A stretch of DNA of 64,000 bases from Cyprinodon diabolis (GCA_030533445.1 CM060080.1:24133377-24197376), one strand, 5' to 3'; counted from the stretch's first letter, positions 1 through 13,832 are shown. Notes: generated from the letters alone by a model not told the origin. Numbers and translations are program-made.

Positions 1-3000
1 TTTAGGTTAAATTTATTAATAAAATATTTTAACAACAAAGCTGATTTTCTTCCATAACATTGCAAAATATTGCACCTTGCCTACAGAGATCATGTTTACT
101 TCTCTTTTCACAATCCATGCAGAAGGTCCAAAAATCTCTTATGAATTTCTTTTTTTTTTAATTCTGAATATAAAGTATATAAGAAGATTGACTTTGTCTG
201 AGGAGAGCGTGAAAATTTTGGATCAATATTCCACTTAAAGACCAATAATATATATATTTTTTAACAGAGACCACCTGATTTTTATTTATAAATGTCCTAA
301 GATTTCAAAGACTTTATGATATATTTACTCTTCTAATGTCCCCAATGTGTTTGGGGAAAAAAAAGACCAAAAGTATCACATATCCTTTAGAATAGAATAT
401 AAAAGAAATAATTCTTACTCATTGGCATCAGAGGCTTTTCCACCTAAAGTTCATTTAAAGTAATTGCTACTGAACAGCTAAGCCTCTGTCTGCTCTGATC
501 ACTGCACACAGCTTCAGGTAAAGTCTCAGTTTGGTTGGTATTTGTGATGGTAGGACAGAAAACCTTGTTAGATTCACCTACATATGCAACTATAGGCTGC
601 AGTTCTTTAATTTGGAGCCCTGGAGACTTTTTTTTTTTTACTTCAGTGCAAACTTATATTCCATAAAAGCTTTGATCAAAAATGATAAAATTACTAAAAA
701 GTAAAGTATTATTTGAAATAATGACTAGGTGTATTCTCAAAGAATCGTTGGGTTTCTGACAGCGGTGTCCCTTTAAATCAGAAAGAATACAAATAAAAAC
801 AAAAAATGGATATACTTTTACACCATGAGGGCTGATTAAGGTTCCAGCCGCAGGATGCCATTGAGAAGTCGTCGTCTGACACACAAGTGGTTGGTGTGGG
901 TTTGGAGTGCTGCAGTGTGTACAGACACAACAGTGTGATAATAGTTCAGGTCTTACAGGCCCTATCTGTCTGAAACTGTAAACTGACCTCAAGGACAGAG
1001 CAGCTTCAACATGAGCTCCTATTGTCTCTGTCTTGTTGCCAATAATCTTAAAAGGAGATAAAAACCTGTATTACAAACTTAAATTGTTATTTCGTTTGTT
1101 AACTCGATTACACACATTATTTGTGTGTAAACACACCAGCACCGAATGTGTGTCTAATTAAGGAGATTTATGCCAATTCACTGAACATTTTCAATAGCAA
1201 GGACTTTTAATTATTTCCCCGCTGCACCATGAAAGAAATCCAGCTGCTTTGCTACGTGATCCCAATCGGGATGTGCTCAGGTTCCCACCACCCTCCCCCA
1301 AAATCCCAGCTCACCCACATTCTGGGAACGCCATACAGACAAGGGCCGCATCCAGCTCAGCGCTAAACACCCCCCCACCCCAAAAAAAAAAAAAAAAACA
1401 CGGCCTCATCCCACTGCTCCATTGTGTGCGTGGGTAGTAGCTCAGCCAGGCTATTGTCTGGCCTGGCTCCTCAGCACGTACTTTATGCTCAAACCGACAA
1501 CACAGCCAGCCAGCTCCAACATAAAGAAAACAATATCCTCCCAAGATCCTTCATAGTCCTCCCAACATCCCCAGCCAGCTTATGGCAATGTAAATAAGGG
1601 CCCTCCAAAATGTTACTGTAAGCAGTGGCAGTAGGAGCAGGCCTTGGGCTGCTCACCAGCACCAAACATCTCACATCTGCTTTAAGAGATCCGGAGCTTA
1701 AACTCCCTGCCTGTGGGCATTTCTTATGAAGCAACACATTCACATGGAGAGCGGCGGCCCATGTGATAAGGCTTAGCTGCAGGGGTGACGAGCTGGGATA
1801 TGTGCAGCAGAACTCCACAGAGTAATATAACATTCCTCCCCAAGGCTCAAATCCTGCTTCCTTTTGTGTGTTTTGTTGGTGTTTAGAGCTACTTGGGAGA
1901 AGTTGAGAGGAAAGTTGTAAGTGTCCACAACCTCAACAAGGCCAGCGGTGGGAGCCCTTGACCTCTGCAGGGACAGACTGCCAGGGACAGCTGGTGGGGC
2001 CAGTGTTTATTTATTTATTTCTTAACAAAAGACAGGTGGTCACACTTTGAAAAGGACACACAAACAAGCCTGCACACACACTTGTGTACAGACAGTGCAC
2101 ACATACACACATATGCATGGTTAATCCCCCCCCTCAGCTTACACATGCATATTGTTATCATCCACTTAATGTTATAAGAGGCCATTCTTTTGACTTTCAT
2201 TATTTCAAAGGGCATATATCAGGATCTTTGCAACAAATGATAGTTTTATTAATTCCAGTTGAGAAATGCAGAAAAAAAAGTATTCTGCAGTCTGTGATAA
2301 TGTTGTCAAAGAGTGATAATGTTGTTTAGGTTACCAAAAAATGCAGGATGCAATGACCAAACAGGTTTAAAACTAAAAGGAGCAAATACTTGAAAATGCA
2401 TTAATAAAGCTAAATATGTGTGGATATTTATTTAGTGAGGAGGAAGTCAAGCCTAAACAGTAGATTGGATACTTTTAATAAACCAGCACTCTACAGAGGG
2501 ATTGAAAGTCCTTTATTTGCAAAGTGACTGTAATTTACCACAGAGGCAAATACAAAAACAAACAAAAAATATTGGGGTTCAAAGGCATTTGTATGCACCT
2601 TCCTCCCACAAAAAGTATCCGCAAGACACAATTCAAATTATATTCCGTAGCAAGCTTCACCAACTGTTTTTTTCTCCATAAAAAGTCTTTCCAAACTAAT
2701 GTCATGTGTGATGCATTAAAATGGAAGTTAAAAATATTAATAAAGGTGGCCTGGACACACACACAAAAAAAAGTTGTGGCTAAAGCTACTCTTCATGGCT
2801 TCACATGCAGGAGGATCATTTGGAGGGAGTCGTTATTGATTTAACAAGATTTACAGAAATCAGTAGACAATTGTACCGTCAGCTTGTAGACAAACAGTAG
2901 AAAAGCTAAATAGGAAAAGTTTTCTTAACTGTGATTTTTATGCTGACAAGTACCAGCCATGGTCAGTGGTCTGGCTGTTGACTCCCTGTCCAGTGTTTCT

Positions 3001-6000
3001 GTGGTGGATATAGCTTTAAATATGTTTGCGCCCTCATTCTACTCAATATCTAAGATCTTGATGATTCCATAATTATTTAGCAATAAGTAGCGGTGTGTTC
3101 TCAGAAGGAGGCAAAAATTCTTCCATTTCATTAAACGTTCTTTTATAAAATCTCTATACCAAAGGTTCCCAACACATCTGTTTTCGGTTTCAATAAAAAG
3201 TAACACATCCCTTTGAGATGGTCAGGTTAAGAAATTTTTTTTTACACCAAGTAAAGTCTTATTGCATGTCATAAAGACTCTTGACAAGTGTGTCTTTGCT
3301 TTTATTTATTGTCAATCAGTGCAGATTATAATTTATGTTTCATGCTTATTTATAGTATTTATGGTTCTAAAATGTATAAATAAATCATATACTTTAAAAA
3401 AAGCTTTTCCTTTTTGGCTATATATTGAATACGTGTAAGTTATGGTATGCATGGATCTCTCATACTTTGTTGACCTTTTTGGACTGTCTCCCTCTAATAG
3501 TATCAAGACTGCGTGTCCTTGTTCCACCATACAGCTGTCACTAACTCACGCTCCATCCACTCATTGACTCGTATTTATAGCAGCAACATCACTGGGTTTG
3601 ACACTCGCCACGCTCAGACCACAGCTGGTCCTCCAGAAGAATGGGTGAAAGACAAACCATGTGGGTCAGTCCAGTTGGTGCTGTCTGGTGTAGTGACGGG
3701 GACTATGTGAGGGGCACCAGTTCCTCTGCCCACCATGGATGCTTAAAGAATTAAGACAGGGGGTCTTTCTTTGCAACACTGCTGAGCGTGACTCCATGAA
3801 AGAGGATGAAGTGGAAACCTTAAAAGGTGTACTCTGGTTGTTGAAGGTCATGAATACAAAAGTAAAACAAGAAAGGATCTAAACAGGGAATCTTAAAGCA
3901 TAAAGACCAAGAATAATCATAATCACAAGTTCAAACATTTAGAACACCAAACATATAAATGCAAAGTCCTTTATTTATAAGAAGATGCAATGCCCTCCTG
4001 AAACCCACCACCGATCCAGTTTTACTAACAGGAAATTCAACTTTAACAGGAATGAAGCAGAGATGCCATCCTTAATAGATCCTCTCAAACTATTTTCTTT
4101 TTTTTGTAGAGTTTAAGCCTGAATTTGTTACAGAAGTAGGTTTATTCTGACTGGTAAATCATCGCCATGAGGTCCTGCTTGAAAACACAAACTTTTTCCA
4201 GTTTACAGCTTTAGTCTATTAGCTTTTTATCTGAAATCTTATGGAATATCAAAGATATTATCAGACTCAAATAAAGTTATCTATACCAAAAACAGGCACA
4301 CAGCATCACAGATCCTTCACCGTATTTGAAAGAGGGCATAGGGAGCTTTCTCTATTCCAGACCCACCTGAAGTATATACATACTTTTTTATTGTTGTTTA
4401 ATTATGCATTAGGTGGTAAAATTAAAAAGGATTTTATGACACAACTATGCTTTGCTGCAGTTCCTCAATAGTCTTTCCTACCTCCCTTAAGGTCAAATAA
4501 AGATCCAGGATCTTTTTCATACTAGTTTCAGGTTTTTTATGTTACTCTGCCTTTAAAAATTAGGAAGTTTAGAGAAGATGTTCATTACTTTGAAGATAAC
4601 CTTGATTTAATATCGACTAACATCTGCCTTATTGAATGCTCTCATTCAAAGAGTGGCTAAATGGGGCCGTTTCACACTTCATCTCTCAGTCACGGATTAT
4701 TAATTAACTTACCGGACATTCTGATCTACTTGATAAATTAAGAATTGCAAAAAAAGCTTTAGTTGCATTGTCAGTGGCTGTAAGATCGGGAAAAGAATTG
4801 GCTCATTATTTTTAAGAAATAATTTCTTTAATGATTCACCATCTCAACTGTCAAAATAAAATCCTGCACTGAAAGAAAAACAAAACACATTTTTCTACAA
4901 AAAAAGAAGACTGAACATCCTCATTGAAGGTGACAAGGATTGTAAAAATATTTAGGGTTGCTTATAAAAACTTAAAATTAACAGCCTAGCTACTGAAGTG
5001 ATCTAAAAACAACCCCAGGTTTTACTTATTAACCCCTTGCTTGTTTTGCTCAATCTTCAAAATTAACACAGCAGCTTTAGTGCATATCTGCGTCACGCTT
5101 TTTTAAATACCCAACTGTTTCTTAAAGTCTTATCAAGAAATGTGCAGACAAGTTGACGCCTGGCTCCCCAGCAGCTGTCTCTTCACTCAGCCAGGAGTCA
5201 AGCAGTGCCCTCGGACACCAACTGCAGGAGCTCCCCACAGACCCGGGCCACAACTGGGCTGCTGAGCAAGAGATGGGACTCTGGAACTCAAGAGGCACAT
5301 TTGTAAAAAGCTCAACCTGGCATCCACTGCACTGAGTCATGTGACTCATTTCTGTCAAGTACTGCTGAGAAGTTATTTAGCTTACAATATCTGACCCTGA
5401 AAGGTGGCCGTCGCCAGTGATAAACAGCAGCAGACACAAAGTGATGACTATAACCCCCCAAGGTCAGTTCCAGTAGGGATAATTGAAGCCAAACTGCTTT
5501 AAAGCTCTGGTTCTGCTCTCTCCCGTCTTGTTTCAGTAGGTTTAAGGTTAGTCTGGGAAAAAAAAGCCAGGTTCTAATTTTATTATGGTCATCAAGCCAA
5601 AATATACCATTGGTTTCAAGAGTTTCCTCTTCAGATTAGAGACTAAATAGATCACACTCAGTGTAGATTAAGTGTTTTATGGATTGTGCTGCCACCTGCT
5701 GACCTTCAAGGTAAAATGGCTTTAGATGAATAAATCTACTCAAACAAAAGCAGGAAACTTTCCAAAATTATCAGCGTTGAAAGGCAATGTTAAAAAAACA
5801 AAAAATGCCTTTTAAGACAAAATTTGAAAGAGTGAAAAATACTGAAAACATTACTTATGCTACAAAGATACAAAGACCCACAATATCTCTCAACTGGAAA
5901 GATGCCTAGCCCCAGAAATATTGTGGATTTAAGAGAAACCTAAACACATTTTATTTTTAACTTATTGTTGCATCTTTGTTTACAAGCATACAGTTGAAAA

Positions 6001-6300
6001 AAAAAAAAAAAAAAAAATTATTCACCATTTTCTAACTTTTAATGTTAGCTGTAGGAACAAAACATGCTGATTCCTACAGACTGTTTCATCATGCCGATAC
6101 ATAGGTTCCTCCACATCAAATAAAAGAAGTTCCACTGCTTCTCTAAAGGTGTTAACCAGTTTTAAGTGGTTAACAGGTGCCGACCTAGTATTTGCATTTT
6201 AACAGCTTTGGTAGAGTAATAATATTAATCCCATTAAATCTTTCAGAGATAGGATACATTATCTTTAATTCAATATGAAATATCACAATACAAATATGAA
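1..6300. other. Intergenic DNA, no gene recognised
   Basis: AT-rich sequence downstream of siva1. The short open frames (the longest about 110 codons, near 1489-1833 minus) show no family signature that I recognise. There are short A/T runs and a few modestly GC-richer patches (about 1240-1840 and 5130-5480) that could be conserved non-coding sequence or fragments of unrecognised exons. The gene that follows SIVA1 in human, AKT1, was looked for by its C-terminal sequence pattern and not seen. Confidence 0.5.
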
Positions 6301-6323
6301 AGTGACTATAAAAAACATTCAAG

Positions 6324-6329
6324 TTTATT
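6324..6329 (-). terminator. siva1: siva1 polyadenylation signal
   Basis: TTTATT on the plus strand reads AATAAA on the minus strand, about 140 bases after the siva1 stop codon. This fits a short 3' UTR. Position and motif are seen; use as the real signal is inferred. Confidence 0.5.
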
Positions 6330-6469
6330 TCAGTAAAAAAAAAAAAAAAAAGAATGATACATATATACAGGAGGACATTTAAAATAAAAAAAATAAGCAT
6401 AAACTGTAATTTCATGGGGTTTACACCCAATGATTAGGTACACAATCCTGATCAGGCCTGTTGGTTCTC

Positions 6470-9400
6470 TTATGTTGAACAGCTGCAGCAAAGTACTTCA
6501 TCGTATGGTCCACTGTAACTAGAGAACAAAGACAGGGTTAATCATGTTAAATAATCTGAAATAAGCCGCTTTATTAGTCCAACAGGATTTAATTTGTGAC
6601 CTTCTCACACCTCAGACTGAGTTTGGTTAAGTAACAAACAGGGGAAAAAAAAAAAAAAAAAAAAACATTGGAGGCAAGCAACCATTTACAGCATCATCTT
6701 TATTTAAGCCATCTAAACAAATTCAAATCTAATCGTTTATAATATATAAAATGTATTTTTAATGCAAAAATTAAATTAAGAGTTTGGGAGAGTAACATGC
6801 ATTCAGATTTCAATACATTGAGAGAATAAACACTGAAATGTACACTTGTATCAGATAATGTACATTCAATTAGAATTCAACTAAAGTAAATCAATGGAAC
6901 AACAAAGCAAAATATTTTTTTATTTAAAAAGAATTTTCAAAGAAAAGAGAAGTCATTTAAAACCTGCCTTGATTAGTCGCTACTCTGGCAGCGATAATCA
7001 ACTTTCTTCCTTTAACGCTTGCAGAAACTTTTAGGAAGTTCATTAAACATTTCACTTTAAACAGCATACCTTTCAGAAACCTGTATAAATGTTTCTGGTA
7101 TACTTCTAAAGGGCGAAACCAGTGTTTTTGACAAACTGGTGCAACTTTTCTCAACAGCAAGGTTGAAAACTTATCTTGTCAACAGTAAGAAAATGTAAAT
7201 GAAGGATTTAAACTTTAGGGTCTAGTCTTGTGAACAAAGGACTGAAAAACCACTTTGGATCAATTCTGTTCAGGAAGGAAAATAAATAGATAATTTCTTA
7301 GGTGAAATGGGATTTAAGGGTAAGCTAGCTATCAGAATGAGTTGCAACTCTGATTTAAAAGAATCATTTTATTCAGAAAAAAATATTAAAAGTAAACAGA
7401 GGTAGAAAACGGCTTAATAACCCCACATATTTAGTCTAATCCCATGCTCAGCATATTTACATGGCTTTTAGCCTCCGGGTATTTTCACAGCTTTCTTTTG
7501 AAATTGTTTTCTAAATCTTCTGTAAAATCTATGGATTTGCAGTAAAAAGGGAGAAATATTATTTCTTATAACATTTTTTTAACACCTTCCCTTTTACTTC
7601 GAAGCAAAACTCCCAAGAAAATGCAGGACATTGTGATTGTTAAATAAAGATACTTTGACAAGTGTTAAAGGTGCAAGAGCACTGAAAAACTATCTGGGGA
7701 AGAGAAAAACTTACTCTGTGATGGTGCAGACGGAGCAGCAGAGGCTGCAGCAGCTGGAACATTGTCGGGTACAAGATGAACAAGCAAGTCTGTCACACTG
7801 GGAGCACAGCGTCCTGGAGCCCTGGTTTCTGTGACAAACACAGCAGCCTGTGGGAGCTGCCGCTGCACCTACAAGATATGCCCACAAAACCTCCATTACA
7901 AACCAACCAAGCATAGGGCAAGCCTGACATCTGCTGGCAAAATAATGAGATACCAAAATGTGCTTTAAGACAAACATACACCACAAAAAGCGTGTATGCT
8001 GAATGTGTGGATATAGAATACATATTCTAGGAATTGTCTTACTTAAAAACAACATTTAAACTTAGTTTTGCTCTTTGATGGAATACTAAGGCAGCACAGC
8101 TTCAGCAGGGAGACTGGAACCTTTTTTCCATTAACATAATATTTTTAGAGATACCTGCTTTGTTGCCAACATTTTCTTTTTATACACCTTTCCCAGTGGC
8201 CGATAACCTAGATTAAACCCCGGAACAAATCGGCTTTTAATGGCAGTGGGAAGAGCTCACCGACGCGTGTCTACCCAGGTCAAACAACTCTGCAAGCAAC
8301 CTGCGTTTAAATTGCCTCGGCTCCGATCTGCGTGTTGTGGGAACACCAGACCCGGTTCGCGTGCCAATTTACGTGATACAATTGAGCACAACACACCACA
8401 GCAGTTGTTTCTAATCTAACAAGCCAAAACAACTCTTCGTTACATGTTTCTCTCCATTGTTTACTTTAGTGATTTCTGTCGCACCAGTGGCATCATCAAC
8501 GCTCCCCAACGGGATGGTGTCACCAGACACGTAGCTGAGGGTAAGAGTTTTTTTGCCAATGGGGATGCAACCAAATGCGGATTGTTAGCGGGTTGACACG
8601 TGTCTGAAAAACACGAGTTAACCTGCAATTTTCAGTGGGAAAGAGGCTTTCAATAACACAAAAAGCAAACCCAAATCTCCCAGACCTATAAAACTTGAGA
8701 AACTTTATTATTAATTCTACATGAGATGCGTTTCATATATTGAAACCCACTAACTGGACAACGGAGTACAAAATCTGATCGTCCACCTTTACAGAAAATT
8801 AAACCATCACTACTTTAGTGCATAGGACAACGCTGAGGATATAAACGATGAGGGGATACCCTGCTTAGCACAACACCTTGAGTTTTCCTCCAGCAGTGAC
8901 ATTCGGCCTAAAAGTGCCCCGCAGACATAACCAGGTGGTTTAAATAACTTGTTTTATACAGCATAAGTACCTGCAGCATCGGACACTGGATGTGTTTTCA
9001 TGAAGTTTTCAATAATAAAGCTAGTTCTATTTTCCAAAAAAGGATTAAAAAAAATAAAGATTGATAGATTTCCTAGGTTTGATATTAATATTGCTGCACG
9101 GTTGTGCATTTGTAGCACTCTTGTCTTGCAGCTGGAAGGTCCCTGGTGTGATTCCTGGCAATGGGTCTTTCTGCATAGAGTTTGCATTAGAGACTGACAC
9201 GGGAGTGGATTTTCACTCCTGTCCCGTCCCACTCCCACAGAAAAAAAATTGGGTCCCGTCCCGATCCCGGGCCAGAGTAGAAATCTAAATCCTGTCCCGT
9301 CCCACTCCTGGTGAAATTACTCCCACTCCCATTCAGAATGACTCCCGCTCCCGCACCACTCCCATGCTCTGTTTGAAAACCTAGGACGCGTCCTTAGAAG

Positions 9401-12400
9401 GCCAGATTCGAAGTATGATTACGTCATAGTGCGGCGCTGAGGTCTGGTCGGATTCCAAGACCCCACATTATGCTGCCTTAAAATGCGTCCTTCTTTTAGC
9501 CCGATTTGAAGGACGGGTGTCGATGTATCCTCGGTATCCTTGGTTTACCCAGGATTCATTGCAAGACCAAGCAAGCCGTGATCAGAGGAAAGGTTACTTG
9601 GCGCCGAACAGTGGTGAATATTGGAAGTTCAGTTTAATATAATCCAGTCTGTGAATAGTTCCGTCTGAAATGAATGAAAATAGTTGTTTTAATGGTTATT
9701 GAGTCAGATATGTGACGGTAATGTTTGATTTATCTAAAGGTTTTTATCTGTTACTGTGTAAATGGGTTTGGCTGTAATTTAAGGACAGATTCTAATATAT
9801 CTGCAGAGAGGGGACTATAAATCTGATAGGAGTTTATCTTTTTATTGCTGTTTTGCACAATATGCTTAACTAAATATTTTGTGTTGTTGAATATTAGAGA
9901 TTGTGCAGATATGTTTTTAATACATACATTGTTTAGATTTACTTATATATTTCTACCCTTATAGAATAGAAAATCCCTTTACTGTCCCACAATGGGCAAA
10001 TTTACAGCAGCAGAAAGATTATTGAAAATGGTCACACAAATGTGGACCTTAGAAAAATGTATAAGAATAACATAATAGGGAAGAGTAAAAAAAAAAATAC
10101 AATTCTGTAAAGTGTTTTAACAATATAAAACTGGAGAATTAATAACCAATATGCAGCTATGGACATTTTTACAGTGATGGATATTTGAAAATAGTAGCAA
10201 CATCAGAGATGTGCAGAATGACAGCAGCAGGTTATTTAACTGACTAAGGTTTCTATCATTACATTTGATTTGATTAGTTCCTGCTCCCGGTGGTTGGAAC
10301 CTTTATTCCACTCTGGATTCTCATCAGTCTTTGTTCACTTTACAATAAAAAAGAAATAAATAAACAAACAGTTTTGGAAACTTCGGTTTTCATTCTTTTC
10401 CTGCTTTGTGTGTCAACTTTCGCGGTTGCTAAGCAACAGACCATACAGCGATAAAACCCGCTGAAGGGTAGACCTGGTCGAATTCACAGCCAAAACTCTT
10501 CCGGTCTCCTTATTTTCACGGACTTCAAAGGATCCAGTCTAAGTAGACCGCGTCCTTGGAGGATGCAGCCCAGGATTTCGAACAGAGCCCCATTCTTGTT
10601 GTTTTTGAGCGCGGGTGAAAAACTCAGAGTGGAATCACTGTTGGTTTTTGGGTCGTGTCGTTTTTTTGACTCGCATTATAGTGTAGGCTTAAAGGAAAAA
10701 ACTACAAAATGGCGACGCCGCGCCAGTACTGGATTTTTTTTCTTTCTATTTTATTTTATTTTTTGGCATTGATCCTAGTTTTTTTTTTAGTTATCGGTTT
10801 GCTCCCGCTCCCGTCTGCTCCCGTTAATGTTTAATCCTGTACCGTCCCAATCACGTGATCGTTACTAATACTGACTCCCATCCCACGGGAATCCCGTGAC
10901 CCATGGGATTCCCGAAAAAATGTCAGTCTCTAGTTTGCATGTCCTTCTCTTTCCCCTTAGACTGCTGGATATAAACCAGCCCCACTGGCACTGTCAGGTT
11001 AAGCAGTAGAAAACGGATAGATAAACACTGGTTAATGATATATGTAATAATTTATAGTAACATTAACTTAAATCTAAAATCCAAAGAATTACAGGTTTAT
11101 GAAGTTTAGACCACTTCATCTGGACAACACTCTGGTTCTGCTTGTAAACTTTTACGATCCTTCCCGTTAAAAAAAAAAAAAAAATCAGTATCAAAATAAG
11201 GAATCAGAATCGCTCAAGGTCAATGTCCTACCCTAATGGAGACTATATTTGAAAGTGAATAACTGTCACCTTTATTCTTTAATGTCAATAATGAACAGGC
11301 CTGATTGCTCAACATGTTGCTAACCTTTTTACAATGCAGTGTAAAAGCCTCATAAAAATAATTATTAAAAGCTTAAAGGTTGAAAGACTCTTTAAATATA
11401 TTTCAATCTTTGCTGTTTAGTTTTTAAAAACTAGAAATGCAAAAAATATTAAATTTGGTTAATTTCATACCTCACTGATCTCATATAAAGTGTAATAACA
11501 AAAGATAGTAGCAACAAGAGGTAAAAGGAAATGCTATGTGTGTAGACTAGAATAAAAAAGTCAAAATATTTCCACAAGCAACTGAGTAATCTTTAATAAT
11601 GCAATGGAGATTATAAGAATCGTGATTAACCAATTAATAGGAAAAAACACTAACAGATAGTCTATCATTAAAATAATCGATAGTTGTAGTCCTAGTTTAG
11701 CGTGACTGTATGTGCTTAAATAAAAATAGTATTATGGAGGGGATAGGGGGCTGCAATCCTTTGGTGAATGCAGCAGGAGGAAACTCCAGTCAGTTTGACT
11801 CCCTTGTAAATTGGCTTCAAGCATAGAAAGGGTATGTTAGAAAATGCAAGTTATGAAAACACAACTAAATAAACCCATGCTTTAACTCTAGTGATGAGTC
11901 TAAGCATATGCCAACATAATAGATATATTAATTGCCCAAAAAGCCTCGTCTGTGACCAGGAAACCAAACTGCTGTGCAGGTTTCTGTGGGCTCTGATCTT
12001 GTCCCGATCACCATGCATTGCAGGCAAGATGTAGATGCATGAAGTTGAGGATTAGTTTAGTTCAGGGGTCTTCAACGTTTTCCAGGCAGAGGACCCCAAA
12101 CTGATGGTGAGATGAAGCTGGGACCCACTAAATATATATATTGTATGAAATAGTATTCTATATAACTGGTCCTATAGTCAGTCTACTACAGATCGAGTAA
12201 TGTAACGAAAGTAATTCCTCTCTGGAAGTATTAAAGTATTTCTGATCCTGGTTCCTGGTTGATGGGACAGGTGTTGTGAATGAAACGGTGCCCAGCTTGA
12301 AAGAGCTCCTGTGAAACAAAGACATCTTCTACCTCCATTTATCTCTTTAATACAATGTGTTGAATTCATGTTAATGTGGATTTAAAGATATTTCAATTAG

Positions 12401-13030
12401 TGGAAACAATTGCAAGGGGGAATATAAAAAAAAATAAATCAAAACTTTCGCGACCCCCTGTTGAAGACCTCTGGCTTAGTCCTTAACGGTGACTTTTTCA
12501 TCCCAACACAGACATGCGACATATTTTGAAGCATTAGCTTCGCTCTTCACTTACCTTGTACAGCATTTGTTCTTGTGAGTTTCCCGTCGTGTCCAATTAG
12601 TGTCTGTCCTCTCAGAAGCGTTTGACTGCATGGAGATATTTTTCCGTTTGGCTGTGAATCTGCGCACTTCTCTCCACTCCATATTTTGCCCACTACAGCT
12701 TTCGCCCCGTTAAATAGCAAGTTTTTTGTATTTTCTATATAGAGGCGATGGGGAACAAGATAAAGACAGAAGATATTCAATCAGCTGATACACAAATACA
12801 TCCCATCAGGTGTTTAAAAAGCAGCTGGGAATGTCAAAACAGCATCAAACAAAAGTGCGCAACGAAGCTAACATTGTAGCTAACAGCATTACTTAAGCCT
12901 TTTACTCACCGTATACATCTTGTCGGTACTTATTTCCAAATACACTGTAATTGTTTATCTCCCGCTGTCCGATGTGTATTTTGTACTGGGAGGAGAAAGA
13001 TTCTGGAAAAGGATAGGTTCGTTTGGGCAT
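6470..13030 (-). CDS. siva1: SIVA1 apoptosis regulatory protein, 4 exons, 167 aa
   Basis: Coding exons, in gene order: 13030-12910, 12734-12555, 7868-7715 and 6518-6470; lengths 121, 180, 154 and 49 sum to 504 bases with consistent phases (1, 1, 2). The protein begins MPKRTYPFPE, as in vertebrate Siva. Exon 2 carries the conserved block TKNLLFNGAK and LLRGQTLIGHDGKL. Exons 3-4 encode the cysteine-rich C-terminus (CCVCHRN, LCSQCDRLACSSC, then DEVLCCSCS before the stop), the zinc-binding part of the family. Human SIVA1 is 175 aa with four exons, so the copy looks complete. Family knowledge: Siva binds the tail of the TNF-receptor family member CD27 and promotes apoptosis; this was not derived here. 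Intron 2 (7869-12554) has grown through transposon insertion. The gene sits downstream of adss1 on the same strand, as in human. Confidence 0.94.
7869..9187. other. siva1: siva1 intron 2, part nearest exon 3
   Basis: No exon is needed here: exons 2 and 3 join in phase. The stretch at about 8210-8480 is richer in GC and CpG than the surroundings and could be regulatory, but no motif decides it. From about 9075 to 9187 it carries a short SINE-like unit that resumes after 10932, interrupted by the hAT element. Confidence 0.4.
9188..10932. mobile_element. hAT-type DNA transposon, non-autonomous, 1.75 kb, in siva1 intron 2
   Basis: The ends are inverted: TAGAGACTGACA at 9188 and TGTCAGTCTCTA ending at 10932. 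They are flanked by a perfect 8-base target duplication GTTTGCAT (9180-9187 and 10933-10940), the length typical of hAT transposases. The subterminal parts are dense in GGGA/TCCC words (CCCGTCCC, CCCGCTCCC) on both sides. No transposase frame is visible. The interior contains other repeats: a LINE-like tail on the minus strand near 9950-10050 (CCCATTGTGGGACAG) and GC-rich inverted blocks near 9383-9420 and 10520-10565 that may be a nested element. The element itself sits inside an older SINE-like unit. Confidence 0.85.
12063..12473. mobile_element. hAT-like MITE in siva1 intron 2
   Basis: The ends are CAGGGGTCTTCAACGTTTT and, inverted, CAGAGGTCTTCAACAGGGG, a Charlie-like hAT terminus. Flanking 8-mers GTTTAGTT and GCTTAGTC match at 6 of 8 positions, so the duplication has decayed. 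No coding capacity; about 410 bases. Confidence 0.7.
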
Positions 13031-13163
13031 TTTCGTTGTTTACCGTCCAAAGCTCCCCGTGTACTGCTAAGCTAACAGTTTCACACGGTTGTTTATTGCG
13101 GGAAAAATAGAAGGACACAGAAGCCAGCCAATCAGCGACGAGACATTATTGTGACGTAAACAT
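13031..13163 (-). promoter_or_regulatory. siva1: siva1 proximal promoter with CCAAT and CRE-like motifs
   Basis: Directly upstream of the siva1 start codon. CCAATCAG lies at 13118-13125 (ATTGG on the gene strand), an NF-Y type box, and TGACGTAA at 13152-13159, a CRE/ATF-like motif, about 120 bases before the ATG. There is no TATA box. The CRE-like motif is inside a 15-base duplication made by the neighbouring LINE. Motifs are seen; function is inferred. Confidence 0.45.
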
Positions 13164-13832
13164 CTTCTTCTTCTTCTTGTTTTACTGGCGACTTGCAACC
13201 AAATGGAGCATTATCGCCACCTACTTGATCTCATTTATGTTTCCTTAAATCCTTAGGTTTAGTCCAGTTTGTTGAAGATAAGATGACATGATTTTAAGTA
13301 CTGTCTTTCTGGATTTATTTGAGAAGATATTTTTAATGTCCAGTTGTTTGATTCCTTCATGTTCCAGTCTTTTCCTTAAATCTATTCTTTGACTTGCATA
13401 TTTAATACACTCAAACAGCACATGTTCTACTGTTTCTGGTTGACTACTCATGTCACATTTTCCTGTTGGAAATAACATGCAGTGATGCATTTAGCCTCGT
13501 GTGGCCTAACCTAAGTCTACTAAACATCCCCTGTTCTCTCCTGCTCTTCCCCAGAGGCTCTTCTTCTCCCACTTTTTGCTGTATCCTATATAAATGTCTT
13601 CCTTTATTTCCATTATCCCATAATTTTTGCCACTGTAACTTAATTTTGCTTCGTATGTACGATTTGATTTCTGTTTTGCTAATTGGTACTTTTACTTCTA
13701 CCCCATTTATCGTCAACCCCTTCTTAGCTTACGAATCTGCCATCTCATTCCCTTTAATGCCACTATGTGCTGGAATCCATAAAAACTGAACATCAATCCC
13801 TAGATTGCGTACTCGGTATAAAGATAATAAAT
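13164..13832 (-). mobile_element. 5'-truncated LINE insertion with RNase H-distal/zinc-knuckle frame
   Basis: Flanked by a perfect 15-base target duplication TTGTGACGTAAACAT (13149-13163 and 13833-13847). On the minus strand it encodes a C-terminal LINE ORF2 remnant in two overlapping frames: SRLRLGHTRLNASLHVI, then a C-x-H/C type knuckle (CDMSSQPETVEHVLFEC). It ends in a 3' UTR (GGCGATAATGCTCC, TTGCAAGTCGCCAGTAAAAC) and a GAAGAAGAAGAAG tail at the duplication. The Arg-Leu-Arg-x-Gly-His-Thr-Arg-Leu motif and terminal knuckle are typical of RNase H-bearing LINEs of the I/Nimb group; the clade assignment is inference. A frameshift separates the two pieces. Confidence 0.85.

Noticed and set aside
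1489..1833. 114-codon minus-strand frame as a gene
   Set aside because: No recognisable family, no splice context, composition like surrounding DNA.
5122..5358. Overlapping frames on both strands in a GC-richer patch
   Set aside because: No family signature or convincing splice sites; may be conserved non-coding sequence.
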